From assembly GCF_000295955.2 (NCBI RefSeq), contig NZ_ALXE01000069.1:1-52705 (forward strand): DNA of 52,705 bases, in the 5' to 3' direction. The notes under the pieces were generated by a model, which was not told where the DNA came from, ran no database searches, and worked only from the letters and a program-made list of their open reading frames with translations. Both the position numbers and the translations under genes were made by a program. This DNA is from Pantoea sp. A4 (GTDB lineage: Bacteria; Pseudomonadota; Gammaproteobacteria; Enterobacterales; Enterobacteriaceae). This document shows, piece after piece, positions 17,156 to 25,786 of this stretch (position 1 is its first letter; each line of letters opens with the position of its first letter).

Positions 17156-17191
17156 AAAACCAGGCCCGCAGCCTGAACGCGCTGCGGGCCT
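17155..17191 (-). terminator. Terminator of the mgtA unit
   Basis: On the minus strand an 11-bp stem (AGGCCCGCAGC with GCTGCGGGCCT, 8-base loop) is followed by GGTTTTTC. It lies just after the last small ORF of the mgtA unit. The rightward ygaP transcript meets the same stem without a T-tract. Confidence 0.85.
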
Positions 17192-17195
17192 GACA

Positions 17196-17282
17196 TTACC
17201 GAATGACTACAGTGAGAATCACCAATATCACCAGCAGTAACACCATTGAGCCAAATACCGGTTTCAGAGAAGATTTACGCAT
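17196..17282 (-). CDS. 28-aa single-pass membrane peptide, last gene of the mgtA unit
   Basis: ATG at 17282 follows a strong AGGAG ribosome site with a 6-base gap; that site overlaps the TAG stop of the preceding 30-aa ORF. The peptide begins MRKSSLKPVFGSM, basic and cytoplasmic by the positive-inside rule, then a wholly hydrophobic helix of Leu, Val and Ile (VLLLVILVILTVVI), ending in Arg. It is located between the mgtA cistron and the terminator. It is not similar enough to E. coli MgtS or Salmonella MgtR for me to name it. By analogy it could stabilise or regulate the Mg2+ ATPase or another membrane protein. Confidence 0.65.
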   Translation of the reverse strand: MRKSSLKPVFGSMVLLLVILVILTVVIR

Positions 17283-17291
17283 AGCATTCTC

Positions 17292-17384
17292 CTACGTCAA
17301 CAACATGCAGATCCCCGAGATTGCAATCAGGACCCCACTCAGCCCAAGGCAGAGCTGGCACACTTTGTTTTCATCTGTCTGCAT
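17292..17384 (-). CDS. 30-aa membrane peptide directly after mgtA
   Basis: ATG at 17384 follows a GAGGAGG ribosome site that overlaps the mgtA stop codon; the gap from the mgtA stop is 10 bases. The peptide begins MQTDENKVCQLCLGL, with an acidic start and a CxxC pair, followed by a hydrophobic helix (SGVLIAISGICMLL). The tail is one Thr. The ribosome site and spacing make translation likely. The function is unknown; the CxxC could bind a metal or form a disulfide. It is followed 9 bases later by the 28-aa ORF. Confidence 0.65.
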   Translation of the reverse strand: MQTDENKVCQLCLGLSGVLIAISGICMLLT

Positions 17385-17394
17385 ACGTGCCTCC

Positions 17395-20114
17395 TCAGAA
17401 CCACTGACCAAAGCGTTTGACGTAGAGCATTTTCATACCCTGAGCCACCACGCAGTAGCTGAACAGGGTAGCGACTAACCAGGGGAAATATTCCCATGGC
17501 AGTGGCTCTAATCCCACCAGGCTCCCCAGCGGAGAGAAAGGCAGGCCGATGCCAATCGCCATAATACAGATTGTGGTTAACATCACTGGCAGCGCCGCAC
17601 GGCTCTGAATAAACGGAATCTTTTGCGTACGCAGCATATGCACAACCAGGGTCTGTGACAGCAGCCCTTAATAAACCAGCCGGACTGGAACAGTCCCTGA
17701 ACCGCCGGAGTATTGGCGTGGAACACATACCACATCAGCGCGAAGGTGGTGATATCAAAGATGGATGAGGTTGGCCCAATCCACAGCATGAAGCGTTTGA
17801 TATTACCCGCATCCCATTTACGTGGTTTACGTAAAAACTCCTTGTCCATTTTGTCCCATGGCAGCGCCAGCTGGGAGATATCGTACAGCAGGTTCTGAAT
17901 CAGTAAGTGAATCGCCAGCATCGGTAAAAAGGGAATAAAGGCACTGGCCACCAACACCGAGAACACGTTGCCAAAATTCGAACTGGCGGTCATGTTGAGG
18001 TATTTGATGATGTTGCCAAAAGTCTCACGCCCTTTTATTACCCCCTCTTCCAGCACCATTAAATCTTTTTCCAGCAGGATAATGTCAGATGACTCTTTGG
18101 CGATATCCGCCGCGCTATCAACGGAAATCCCGACGTCCGCTTCACGCAGTGCGGGTGAGTCATTGATGCCATCACCGAGGAACCCGACGGTATGACCATT
18201 TTTCTGCAACACATTGAGAATGCGGGATTTCTGTTGCGGTGTCAGTTTGGCAAACACGGTGCAACGTTCTGCGGCGATCTGGAGCGCCTCATCATCCATG
18301 CGTTCAATTTCTGGGCCGGTCAGGACTTCGCTGCTATCAATACCCACTTCCTGGCACACCCGCGCGGTCACAATCGGGTTATCACCGGTCAGCACTTTCA
18401 CCGCCACGCCGTTTTCATGCAGCGCCTTAATGGCCCGGTTCGCACTCTCTTTCGGCGGATCGAGAAAGGTCAGCAGGCCTTCAATCACAAAATCGCGCTC
18501 ATCGCTGCTGTGCAGCGGCTGTTGCAACCCGGCTGGCCCCAGCTCACGAGTCGCGAGCAGCAGCACGCGGAACCCTTGCTGATTAAAACGCTCTGACAGC
18601 GCGATAATCTCTTCACGGCGGACATCGGTCAGCGCGATGACGTCGTTGCCTTCACGTACCGCAACCGCCTGCTCCATCATCTCTTCTACCGCGCCTTTAC
18701 AGATCAGACGCTGGCTGTCATCACGTTGATCCTGCACCACCACAGAGACGCGACGGCGAATAAAATCAAACGGCAGTTCGTCCACTTTGGTAAAGCGCTG
18801 CGCCACTTGTGTGCTCAGTTGCTGTTCCGCAAAGCGCAAAATGGCACGATCCATCAGGTTACGGCTACCGCTCTGGTGGTAGCTGTTCAGCCAGGCATCG
18901 CGAAGCACTCTGCTGCTGTCGGTACCCCGGCTATCCAGATGCTGAGCCAGAATAATGTTGTCCTGAGTCAGCGTACCGGTTTTGTCGGTGCACAGAATGT
19001 CCATTGCGCCAAAGTTCTGGATCGCGTTCAGGCGTTTCACAATCACTTTGCGCCGGGACATGGCAATCGCCCCTTTCGCCAGATTCGCACTGACAATCAT
19101 GGGCAGCATTTCTGGGGTTAAGCCCACCGCGACCGCCAGAGCAAACAGCGTGGCATCCATCCAGTCGCCTTTGCTAAAGCCGTTGATCAGCAACACCACG
19201 GGCACCATCACCAGCATGAAGCGGATCAGCAACCAGCTCACGCTGTTCACACCCCGGTCAAAGGCGGTTTGTGTCCGGCTGCCGACCAGGGTTTTGGCCA
19301 GTGAGCCAAACCAGGTTTCAGCGCCAGTGGCAATCACAACCGCCTGCGCCGTGCCGCTGGCAACGTTGGTGCCCATCAGGCAGACGTTACCGCGATCCAG
19401 CAAGGGCAATGTTGCGCTGCTGCCCGCCTGGCTGTCGGATGTACCGCTGAGATCGGTTTTCTCTACCGGCAGCGCTTCTCCACTTAAAATGGCCTGGCTG
19501 ATAAACAGATCGCGAGATCGGATCAATCGCACATCCGCCGGGATCAGATCCCCGGCAGAGAGGCAGATCACATCGCCTGGCACCAGCGTTTCGATCGGCA
19601 CTTCCTGTTGCTGAGGTTCGCTGTTTGCGCGCGCGGAGCGCAGCACAGTGACGGTAGTTTGCACCATGGAACGCAGTGCCAGCGCCGCCTTGTTGGTACG
19701 AAACTCCTGCCAGAAGCGCAGCAGGCCACTCAGTGTCACCATGGTCAAAATGATGGTGACACCGGTTAAATCGGTCTCTTCACCCTGCCGCAGAGGCAGC
19801 CAAAAGTCGGTGATGAAGCTGACCAGCGCCAGTGCCAGCAACACGTAGATGAACGGATTATTAAATGCCCCCAATAGCTGAACGATGGCATGAGGTGCGC
19901 GTTCATGTGCTACGGCGTTTTCACCATAGATTTGCAGGCGTGCTTCCGCTTCGCTGGCGCTCAGACCCGCAGGGCTGCTACGCAGGCGTTGAAAAGTTTG
20001 CTCAAGCGTCGTCTGCGCTTCAGCGTCAATGGGTAAGACTTTTTTCACCCGACGGCTGGAGGCGTTGATATCTTTGAGTTGTTTTTTCTGGGTTTCAATT
20101 TTCATGTCAGTCAT
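17395..20114 (-). pseudogene. mgtA: Mg2+-importing P-type ATPase MgtA, frameshifted near the C-terminus
   Basis: P3-type ATPase that moves Mg2+ into the cell under Mg2+ starvation. From ATG at 20114 the frame has the actuator loop SGEALPVEK (TGES in most relatives), the phosphorylation site CTDKTGTLTQ (Asp377) and the hinge MGDGIND-equivalent LGDGINDSP. The membrane segments match E. coli MgtA over most of the length. At 17669/17670 one base is missing: TTTATTAAGGGCTG reads where relatives imply TTTATTGAAGGGCTG. The first frame then ends early at 17583, while the true C-terminus (HMLRTQKIPFIQSRAAL to KRFGQWF) continues in another frame to 17395. Repaired, it would be 906 aa (E. coli 898). The truncated protein would lose the last membrane helices. 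This is either a real lesion or a sequencing error. Confidence 0.85.
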
Positions 20115-20341
20115 TTGACATTCTCCAGATTTAAAATGCGTTGATTCCCCCTGGTTAAAAAAATCACCAGGAAACGGATATAATTAACTAAAAGTCATCA
20201 GTTAAAAAAATAAGCATGGCTAGCCCTTTCATTACAGCAATGAAATGGAAACCATAATTAAATGTTGAAAGCAGACAGCGTTATGCATTCCTCATTAGTG
20301 AAAAGAAGAATGAACAGTGCATTAACCATCCGCGATCGGAT

Positions 20342-20363
20342 AAAACCCTTTTAATTCAAGGGT
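20342..20363 (-). terminator. Possible attenuator stem in the mgtA leader
   Basis: On the minus strand ACCCTT pairs with AAGGGT across GAATTAA and is followed by TTTTAT. The stem is short. Its 5' arm overlaps the Pro codons of the leader ORF, so a stalled ribosome would cover it. Confidence 0.35.
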
Positions 20364-20395
20364 GGAGGGAACAGGGCGTACAGGAATAGAATCAT
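20351..20395 (-). CDS. Candidate mgtA leader peptide (MILFLYALFPPPLN)
   Basis: ATG at 20395 and TAA at 20351-20353 enclose 14 codons, with three consecutive Pro codons (CCT-CCA-CCC) near the end. Upstream GAG at about 10 bases is a weak ribosome site. Polyproline runs stall ribosomes, and Pro-rich leader peptides (MgtL, MgtP) govern mgtA and mgtCBR elongation in Salmonella. The sequence differs from those peptides, so the assignment rests on position and the Pro run. The end of the ORF overlaps an ACCCTT...AAGGGT stem followed by TTTTAT. Confidence 0.5.
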   Translation of the reverse strand: MILFLYALFPPPLN

Positions 20396-20473
20396 GATAA
20401 CGATATCTCATTAGTCATTTAAGCATACTAAAGGGAGACAATCGTCAATTTGAGGATTGCTACCCGCCAGGTC

Positions 20474-20510
20474 GGCAAGCAGCAAAGAGAGATCAGTGCT
20501 TCAGCTTGCC
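20474..20510 (-). promoter_or_regulatory. Hairpin at the 5' part of the mgtA leader
   Basis: GGCAAGC and GCTTGCC arms (20474-20480 and 20504-20510) bracket 23 bases, upstream of the leader ORF. It may be a structural element of the leader RNA. Confidence 0.35.
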
Positions 20511-20799
20511 TTAATGTTTTTAAATAAGGGGTGACTGTCCAACTGAATTCTCCTGATGTGTAATTGCCGGTAATTATAGGAAGGTAGTAACCAAAGTAAA
20601 GTACATTTTTAACTCAATCTTTGTTGTTTACTTTTCGTTGTCAGAATTGCCCATCAACTGCCTTAACCTGGATCTTTTTTTTCTTATAACCAAAGTGACA
20701 ATGCTTATCCATTTTATGCATAACGTTTCTCTACAATTGACTATTCTTGTTTACAGCCCTTACGTACACTCGCGGTAACTCTTAAAGCAAGGATTTCCC

Positions 20800-22368
20800 A
20801 TGAAAAAAACAACACTTTCCCTGCTGGCACTGACGTTAGCTGCCGCTTTTGCAGCTCAGGCCGCTACACCGAAAGACACGCTGGTGATCGCCCAGTCCAT
20901 TGATGATGCAGACAGCTTCGACCCGGCTAAAGGGTTTGAACTCACCAGCGTACAAGCTTTCACTAACATCTATCAGCGCCTGGTACAGTCCAATCCAAAA
21001 GATCCGATCAAGCTGGAACCGACACTCGCCACCAGCTGGCAGGCGGGCAAAGACAACCGCAGCCTGACGTTTGCCCTGCGTAAAGATGCGAAGTTTGCTT
21101 CCGGTAACCCACTGCGTCCGGAAGATGTGATCTTCTCACTCGGCCGCGTGGTGAAACTGAACCTCGATCCCTCATTTATCCTGACCCAACTGGGCTGGAA
21201 TAAAGAGAACGTCGATAGCTATCTCAAGAAAGTGGATGATGACCACGTAGAGATCAGCTGGAGCGCCAACGTCAGCCCGGCGTATGTGCTAAGCCTGCTG
21301 TCGGCTCCGGTCTCTTCTATCGTTGATGAGAAGACCGTCTCTGCCAATGCGAAAAATGGCGACTTCGGCAACGGCTGGCTTGCCACCCATTCGGCGGGCA
21401 GTGGTCCTTACCAAATCCGCCTCGCTAAGCTACATGAAGTGTTACTGCTGACGGCGAACCCGACGTCACCTGCCGGTGCGCCGCAGCTGAAAAATGTGAT
21501 GATCAAAAACGTACCGGAACCGGCCACGCGTCGCCTGCTGCTGGAGCAAGGGGATGCTGATATCGCACGTAACCTGGGCGCAGACCAGATTGCAGCACTG
21601 AAAGGGAAAAACGACGTCACCACCGCCGCTTACCCAATGGCTTCGCTCTACTACATTCAGTTCAATGTCGGTGCCAATGATGTGCTGAAAAACCCGGCAC
21701 TGTGGGAAGCTTCACGCTATCTGTTCGACTATCAGGGCATTGCCACACAGTTGTTAAAAGGCCAGTTTGATGTGCACCAGACCTTCTTACCGAAGGGCTT
21801 CCCTGGCGCACTGAATGACACGCCATATCAGTACGACCCGGAAAAAGCCAAAGCGATTTTGCAGAAGGCCGGTCTGACCAACGTGACCTTTACCCTCTCC
21901 ACCAGCAACCAGCCGCCGTATCTGGACATCGCACAGGCGTTGCAAGGGAGCTTTGCTAAAGGTGGCGTGAAAGTGGTGATTGAACCGGGTATCAGCACCG
22001 AAGTCTCCACCAACGTCAAAGCACACAAGTATCAGGCGACCCTGAATGCCTGGGGTGCAGACTACTTTGACCCGAACACCAACGCCGCGTCCTTCGCCTA
22101 TAACCCGGAAGATGGCAGCAAAACCATTGCCTGGCGCTCTGACTGGCACATTCCGGAGTTGAGCAAACAGACGCTGGCAGCCACGGCAGAGAGCGATCCG
22201 GCGAAGCGCGTGGTGCTGTATCAAGCCATGCAGCGTGAAGTGTTGAAAAGCTCACCGTATGTGATTGGCCTCCAGGCACGCAACCTGATTGCCCTGCGCA
22301 GCAACCTGAAGGGCTACGAGCAGGGTATTAACCCGGACATGGTTTATTACTCACAGGTCACTAAGTAA
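20800..22368 (+). CDS. Periplasmic substrate-binding protein, peptide ABC importer (family 5)
   Basis: The 522-aa protein has a signal peptide (MKKTTLSLLALTLAAAFAAQA) cleaved before ATPKDTLVIAQS. It belongs to the large DppA/OppA/NikA-type family: TLATSWQAGKDNRSLTFALRKDAKFASG, PEDVIFSLGRVV and YPMASLYYIQFN are typical regions. The ligand may be peptides, a peptide-like compound or a metal chelate; the sequence does not tell. First gene of a five-gene operon with two permeases and two ATPases. The start has an AAGGA ribosome site. The stop overlaps the next start by one base. Confidence 0.88.
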   Translation: MKKTTLSLLALTLAAAFAAQAATPKDTLVIAQSIDDADSFDPAKGFELTSVQAFTNIYQRLVQSNPKDPIKLEPTLATSWQAGKDNRSLTFALRKDAKFASGNPLRPEDVIFSLGRVVKLNLDPSFILTQLGWNKENVDSYLKKVDDDHVEISWSANVSPAYVLSLLSAPVSSIVDEKTVSANAKNGDFGNGWLATHSAGSGPYQIRLAKLHEVLLLTANPTSPAGAPQLKNVMIKNVPEPATRRLLLEQGDADIARNLGADQIAALKGKNDVTTAAYPMASLYYIQFNVGANDVLKNPALWEASRYLFDYQGIATQLLKGQFDVHQTFLPKGFPGALNDTPYQYDPEKAKAILQKAGLTNVTFTLSTSNQPPYLDIAQALQGSFAKGGVKVVIEPGISTEVSTNVKAHKYQATLNAWGADYFDPNTNAASFAYNPEDGSKTIAWRSDWHIPELSKQTLAATAESDPAKRVVLYQAMQREVLKSSPYVIGLQARNLIALRSNLKGYEQGINPDMVYYSQVTK

Positions 22369-23414
22369 TGGCAGTAGATAACGCCGGGTCCGCCCGGCTT
22401 TTCGGTCATCGGCTGGGGCGCATCGCCACCAGCCTGCTCTCTTTGCTGGTTACCCTGCTGGGGTTGCTGGCCTTTACGTTTATGCTGTCGCACTTCTCGC
22501 CGATCGATCCGGTGCAGCAGATCGCAGGCGATCACGCCAGCGAAGCGACCTACGCCCAGGTGCGGCACGATCTCGGGCTGGATCAGCCGGTGTTAATGCA
22601 GTTCTGGCACTACATCAGCCATCTCGCCCACGGTGATTTAGGCATCTCGCGTCTGACCAATCAGCCGGTGAGCCAGGACTTGCTGCGCACCTTCCCGGCC
22701 ACCATTGAGCTGGCGTCTTGTGCCATGCTGTTTGCCGCCTTTTTTGGCGTGCTGTTGGCCCTGCTGGCGGCGTGGAAACCCGGTAGCTGGATGGATAACC
22801 TCGCCAGGCTTATCTCCCTGCTCGGCTATTCGGTGCCGGTCTTCTGGCTTGGGCTGTTGGGGCTGCTGCTGTTCTATGCGGTGCTGCACTGGTCGGCCGG
22901 GCCTGGCAGGCTGGATGATATCTGGATCTACACGCTGGAACCGAAAACCGGCTTTGTGTTGATCGACAGCTTACTCTCTGGCGATCCTGAAATGTTCCGC
23001 AATGCGATTGCCCATTTATGGTTGCCGGTGGTGATCCTCGGCCTGCTGGCGATGGCGGGGATTACGCGCCTGCTGCGTGCCGCCCTGCTGGAAGAGAGCA
23101 GTAAAGAGTATGTGGTGCTGGCACGTGCAAAAGGGGCCGGGCGTACACGTATTCTGCTGCGCCATATTTTCCCTAACGTACTGGGTACGCTGATCACCGT
23201 GATTGCTCTCTCTTATGCCACGCTGTTAGAAGGCTCGGTATTAACCGAAACGGTGTTTGCCTGGCCTGGCGTGGGACGCTACATGACCAATGCCCTGTTT
23301 TCCGGCGATGTTCCGGCGATTCTGGGGGCCACGCTGCTGATTGGCGGCTGCTTTATTCTGATTAATGCGCTGGCCGATGCCCTGACCTGGTTAACCGATC
23401 CGAGAACGCGATGA
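22368..23414 (+). CDS. Peptide-type ABC transporter permease 1 (DppB/OppB family)
   Basis: Inner-membrane channel half, 348 aa, with about six membrane segments. The first follows a basic N-terminus (LGRIATSLLSLLVTLLGLLAF). The periplasmic loop HFSPIDPVQQIAGDHASEATY and DLGLDQPVLMQFWHYISH are typical of DppB-like permeases. The EAA loop that docks the ATPase reads EYVVLARAKGAGRTRILLRH. The ATG shares one base with the stop of the binding protein, so translation is coupled. Pairs with permease 2 downstream. Confidence 0.9.
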   Translation: MAVDNAGSARLFGHRLGRIATSLLSLLVTLLGLLAFTFMLSHFSPIDPVQQIAGDHASEATYAQVRHDLGLDQPVLMQFWHYISHLAHGDLGISRLTNQPVSQDLLRTFPATIELASCAMLFAAFFGVLLALLAAWKPGSWMDNLARLISLLGYSVPVFWLGLLGLLLFYAVLHWSAGPGRLDDIWIYTLEPKTGFVLIDSLLSGDPEMFRNAIAHLWLPVVILGLLAMAGITRLLRAALLEESSKEYVVLARAKGAGRTRILLRHIFPNVLGTLITVIALSYATLLEGSVLTETVFAWPGVGRYMTNALFSGDVPAILGATLLIGGCFILINALADALTWLTDPRTR

Positions 23415-24268
23415 CACAACAACTCTCTGAACTGGAAACAGTGCGCCCGAAGCGGCGTAAAGCGCGCATCACTTCGCTCAGCATTGGTCTGACGCTGGTG
23501 GTGCTGCTGATTCTGATGGCGCTATTCGCCCCGCTGCTCGCGCCATTTGATCCTAATCTGCAAACCATGACCCTGCGTCTGATGCCACCCGATGCCACAC
23601 ACTGGTTTGGTACTGACGGATTTGGCCGTGATTTGCTCTCCCGCGTGATCTACGGCGTGCGTCCTACGCTGCTGCTGGTGGCGCTGATTCTGATCCTGAC
23701 CATTCCAGTGGGCCTGCTGATCGGCATCACCGCCGGTTACGTTGGCGGCTGGACTGAGCGCATCTTGATGCGTATCACGGATATCTTCCTGTCGCTGCCT
23801 AACCTGGTGATTGCACTGGCGCTGGTCGCGATTCTTGGCCCCGGCCTCATGAACGGTGCGCTGGCCCTCGCCCTGACCAGCTGGCCGCCGTTTGCTCGCC
23901 AGGCGCGTGCAGAGACGCTGGCGCTGCGCCGCAGTGACTATCTGGCCGCCGCACGGATGCAGGGAATCAATGGCCTGCGCTTGATGGCAGGGCATATTTT
24001 ACCGCTGTGCCTGCCCACCGCGGTGGTGCGGGCCGCATTGAGCCTTGGCGGGATTATTCTCGCGGCGGCGGGCCTGGGCTTCCTCGGTATGGGCGTGCAA
24101 CCGCCGACGGCTGAGTGGGGTTCTATGGTTGCCGAAGGCAGTAAAGTGATTTTCGACCAGTGGTGGGTAGCCGCAGCGCCAGGTGCTGCCATTCTGCTTG
24201 CCAGCCTGGCGTTTAACCTGACGGGTGACGGTCTGCGTGACCGCCTGGATACGCGCAATGCAAAATAA
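23411..24268 (+). CDS. Peptide-type ABC transporter permease 2 (DppC/OppC family)
   Basis: The second channel half, 285 aa. The N-terminal OppC-type anchor has ITSLSIGLTLVVLLILMALFAPLLAPFDPN. HWFGTDGFGRDLLSRVIYGVR is the conserved entry motif of this subfamily. The EAA loop reads DYLAAARMQGINGLRLMAGH. Its ATGA overlaps the stop of permease 1 and its 3' end overlaps the ATPase start by 11 bases. The tight packing supports one transcript for all five genes. Confidence 0.9.
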   Translation: MTQQLSELETVRPKRRKARITSLSIGLTLVVLLILMALFAPLLAPFDPNLQTMTLRLMPPDATHWFGTDGFGRDLLSRVIYGVRPTLLLVALILILTIPVGLLIGITAGYVGGWTERILMRITDIFLSLPNLVIALALVAILGPGLMNGALALALTSWPPFARQARAETLALRRSDYLAAARMQGINGLRLMAGHILPLCLPTAVVRAALSLGGIILAAAGLGFLGMGVQPPTAEWGSMVAEGSKVIFDQWWVAAAPGAAILLASLAFNLTGDGLRDRLDTRNAK

Positions 24269-25088
24269 TCTTATACATGTCGATAAGCTGGCGATCCGCA
24301 GCGACGATGCGCTGCTGGTGGATCACATCAGTTTTTCTATCGGCCGCGAACGCGTAGCGCTGGTCGGCGAATCCGGCTCCGGTAAATCCCTTACCGCCCG
24401 CACGCTGATGGGCCTGCTCTCCCCTGCGCTTCAGGTGCAGGCGCAGCAGTTGCAGGTTGTCGGCGCGAATGCGTTACAGCTACAGGAGCGCGAGTGGTGT
24501 GCCATTCGCGGTCATCGCGTGGCCATGGTGATGCAAGATCCAAAGTATGCTCTGAATCCCGCTCGCACCATTGGCTGGCAGGTGGAAGAGCCGCTTAAGC
24601 TACATCGCAAGCTCGGCCGGGGGGAGCGGAAAGAGAAAGTCTGCGAAATGCTCAACGCGGTCGGCCTGCCCGATCCGCGCACGCTGATGCAGCGCTATCC
24701 ACACCAGCTTTCCGGCGGCATGGGCCAGCGCGTGATGCTGGCAATGGCGTTGATCACCGATCCTGAGCTGCTGATTGCCGATGAGCCCACGTCCGCCCTT
24801 GACCATGCGATGCGCGATCAGGTGTTAGGTCTGATCCGCCAACTGGTGGAAGACAGAAACATGGGGCTGCTGTTGATTAGCCACGATCTGCAACAGGTTT
24901 CAGAGCACTGTGAGCGGGTGATGGTGATGTACAAGGGCCAGCTGCTGGATACGCTGCCCGCAGCCGATCTGTCACGCGCCACCCATCCTTACACCAAAAC
25001 GCTGTGGTCCTGCCGCCCGAGCAAAGCCACGCATGGCCAGGCGCTGCCGGTGCTGGACCGCGCTGCTCTGGAGGCTATGCGTGATTAA
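24258..25088 (+). CDS. Peptide-type ABC transporter ATP-binding protein 1 (DppD/OppD family)
   Basis: The 276-aa ATPase starts at 24258 (MQNNLIHVDKLAIRSDDALL); the frame upstream is within the permease gene. Walker A is GESGSGKS (near 40), Q-loop VMQDPKYALNPARTIG, signature LSGGMGQRVMLAMAL, Walker B LLIADEPTSALD, and H-loop LLISHDLQQV. The C-terminal tail is shorter than in DppD and lacks an obvious Cys-rich iron-sulfur motif. Overlaps the next gene by 8 bases. Confidence 0.9.
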   Translation: MQNNLIHVDKLAIRSDDALLVDHISFSIGRERVALVGESGSGKSLTARTLMGLLSPALQVQAQQLQVVGANALQLQEREWCAIRGHRVAMVMQDPKYALNPARTIGWQVEEPLKLHRKLGRGERKEKVCEMLNAVGLPDPRTLMQRYPHQLSGGMGQRVMLAMALITDPELLIADEPTSALDHAMRDQVLGLIRQLVEDRNMGLLLISHDLQQVSEHCERVMVMYKGQLLDTLPAADLSRATHPYTKTLWSCRPSKATHGQALPVLDRAALEAMRD

Positions 25089-25758
25089 GCTCAACCACCT
25101 CAACGTGGCCCATAAGCAGGGCTACGAGCTGCGCACCGTGGTGCATGATGTCGATCTCAATGTGCAGGCCGGAGAGTGCTTTGGTCTGGTAGGCCCTTCT
25201 GGCTGCGGTAAGTCCTCACTGCTGTGGGTGATGGCCGGTTTGAATCCACACTGGCAGGGTGAAATGGCCCTGGCAGGCTGCCAGGTGACGCCAGGAAAAC
25301 CGTTTACCGGTGCGTTGCGTCGTGACGTGCAGATGGTGTTCCAGGACCCTTACGCGTCACTGCACCCACGTCATCGCCTGCGCCGCACGCTGGCTGAACC
25401 GTTAAAAATACTGCGTCGCGACAACATTGATGACCGTATTGATCAGGGCTTTCGCCATGTGGGCCTTGATCCGGCGTTGGCAGACCGCTATCCGCACCAG
25501 CTTTCGGGTGGACAGCGTCAGCGTGTTGCGATTGTGCGTGCGTTACTGCTGGAACCGAAAATCCTGCTGCTGGATGAACCCACGTCCGCGCTGGATATGT
25601 CGGTGCAGGCAGAGATCCTGAACCTGCTTAACGATCTTAAACAGCAGGATGGCCTGACCATGGTGCTGGTGAGCCACGATCCCGATGTTATCGATCACAT
25701 GTGCGACCGGGCGGTGCGCATGGATAAAGGCCGGATCGTCGGCGAACTGATCGCCTGA
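25081..25758 (+). CDS. Peptide-type ABC transporter ATP-binding protein 2 (DppF/OppF family)
   Basis: The 225-aa partner ATPase starts with GTG at 25081 (VIKLNHLNVAHKQGYELRTV), inside the end of the previous gene. Walker A GPSGCGKSS, Q-loop VFQDPYASLHPRHRL, signature LSGGQRQRVAIVRAL, Walker B LLLDEPTSALDMS and LVSHDPDVIDH are all intact. It is compact and lacks the C-terminal extension common in DppF, so it is a short family member. Last gene of the operon, followed by a perfect palindrome. Confidence 0.88.
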   Translation: MIKLNHLNVAHKQGYELRTVVHDVDLNVQAGECFGLVGPSGCGKSSLLWVMAGLNPHWQGEMALAGCQVTPGKPFTGALRRDVQMVFQDPYASLHPRHRLRRTLAEPLKILRRDNIDDRIDQGFRHVGLDPALADRYPHQLSGGQRQRVAIVRALLLEPKILLLDEPTSALDMSVQAEILNLLNDLKQQDGLTMVLVSHDPDVIDHMCDRAVRMDKGRIVGELIA

Positions 25759-25764
25759 TGAAAT

Positions 25765-25786
25765 ATTCCCTCCAGCTGGAGGGAAT
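25765..25786. terminator. Perfect 22-bp palindrome after the ABC operon
   Basis: ATTCCCTCCAG is followed directly by its reverse complement CTGGAGGGAAT, 6 bases after the stop. A stem without loop bases and without a clear T-tract (CCCTTCTGTTG) is an imperfect terminator; it could also be a protein-binding palindrome. Confidence 0.5.

Larger units (their letters stand above)
20115..20578 (-). promoter_or_regulatory. Long 5' leader of mgtA
   Basis: The region upstream of mgtA has a good minus-strand -10 (TATAAT, 20578-20573), implying a leader of roughly 450 nt, similar in scale to the regulated mgtA and mgtCBR leaders of Salmonella. It contains a 14-codon proline-rich ORF (20351-20395), a small stem with a T-rich tail overlapping its end, and a larger stem (20474-20510). 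I could not confirm a PhoP box: the -35 region has only weak GTTTA-like repeats. Confidence 0.5.

Noticed and set aside
20580..20650. PhoP box for mgtA or for the downstream ABC operon
   Set aside because: TGTTTACTTTTCGTTGT and the ACTTTA/GGTTAC pair match the (T/G)GTTTA-N5-(T/G)GTTTA consensus only partly. PhoP control is likely from biology but not shown by the sequence.
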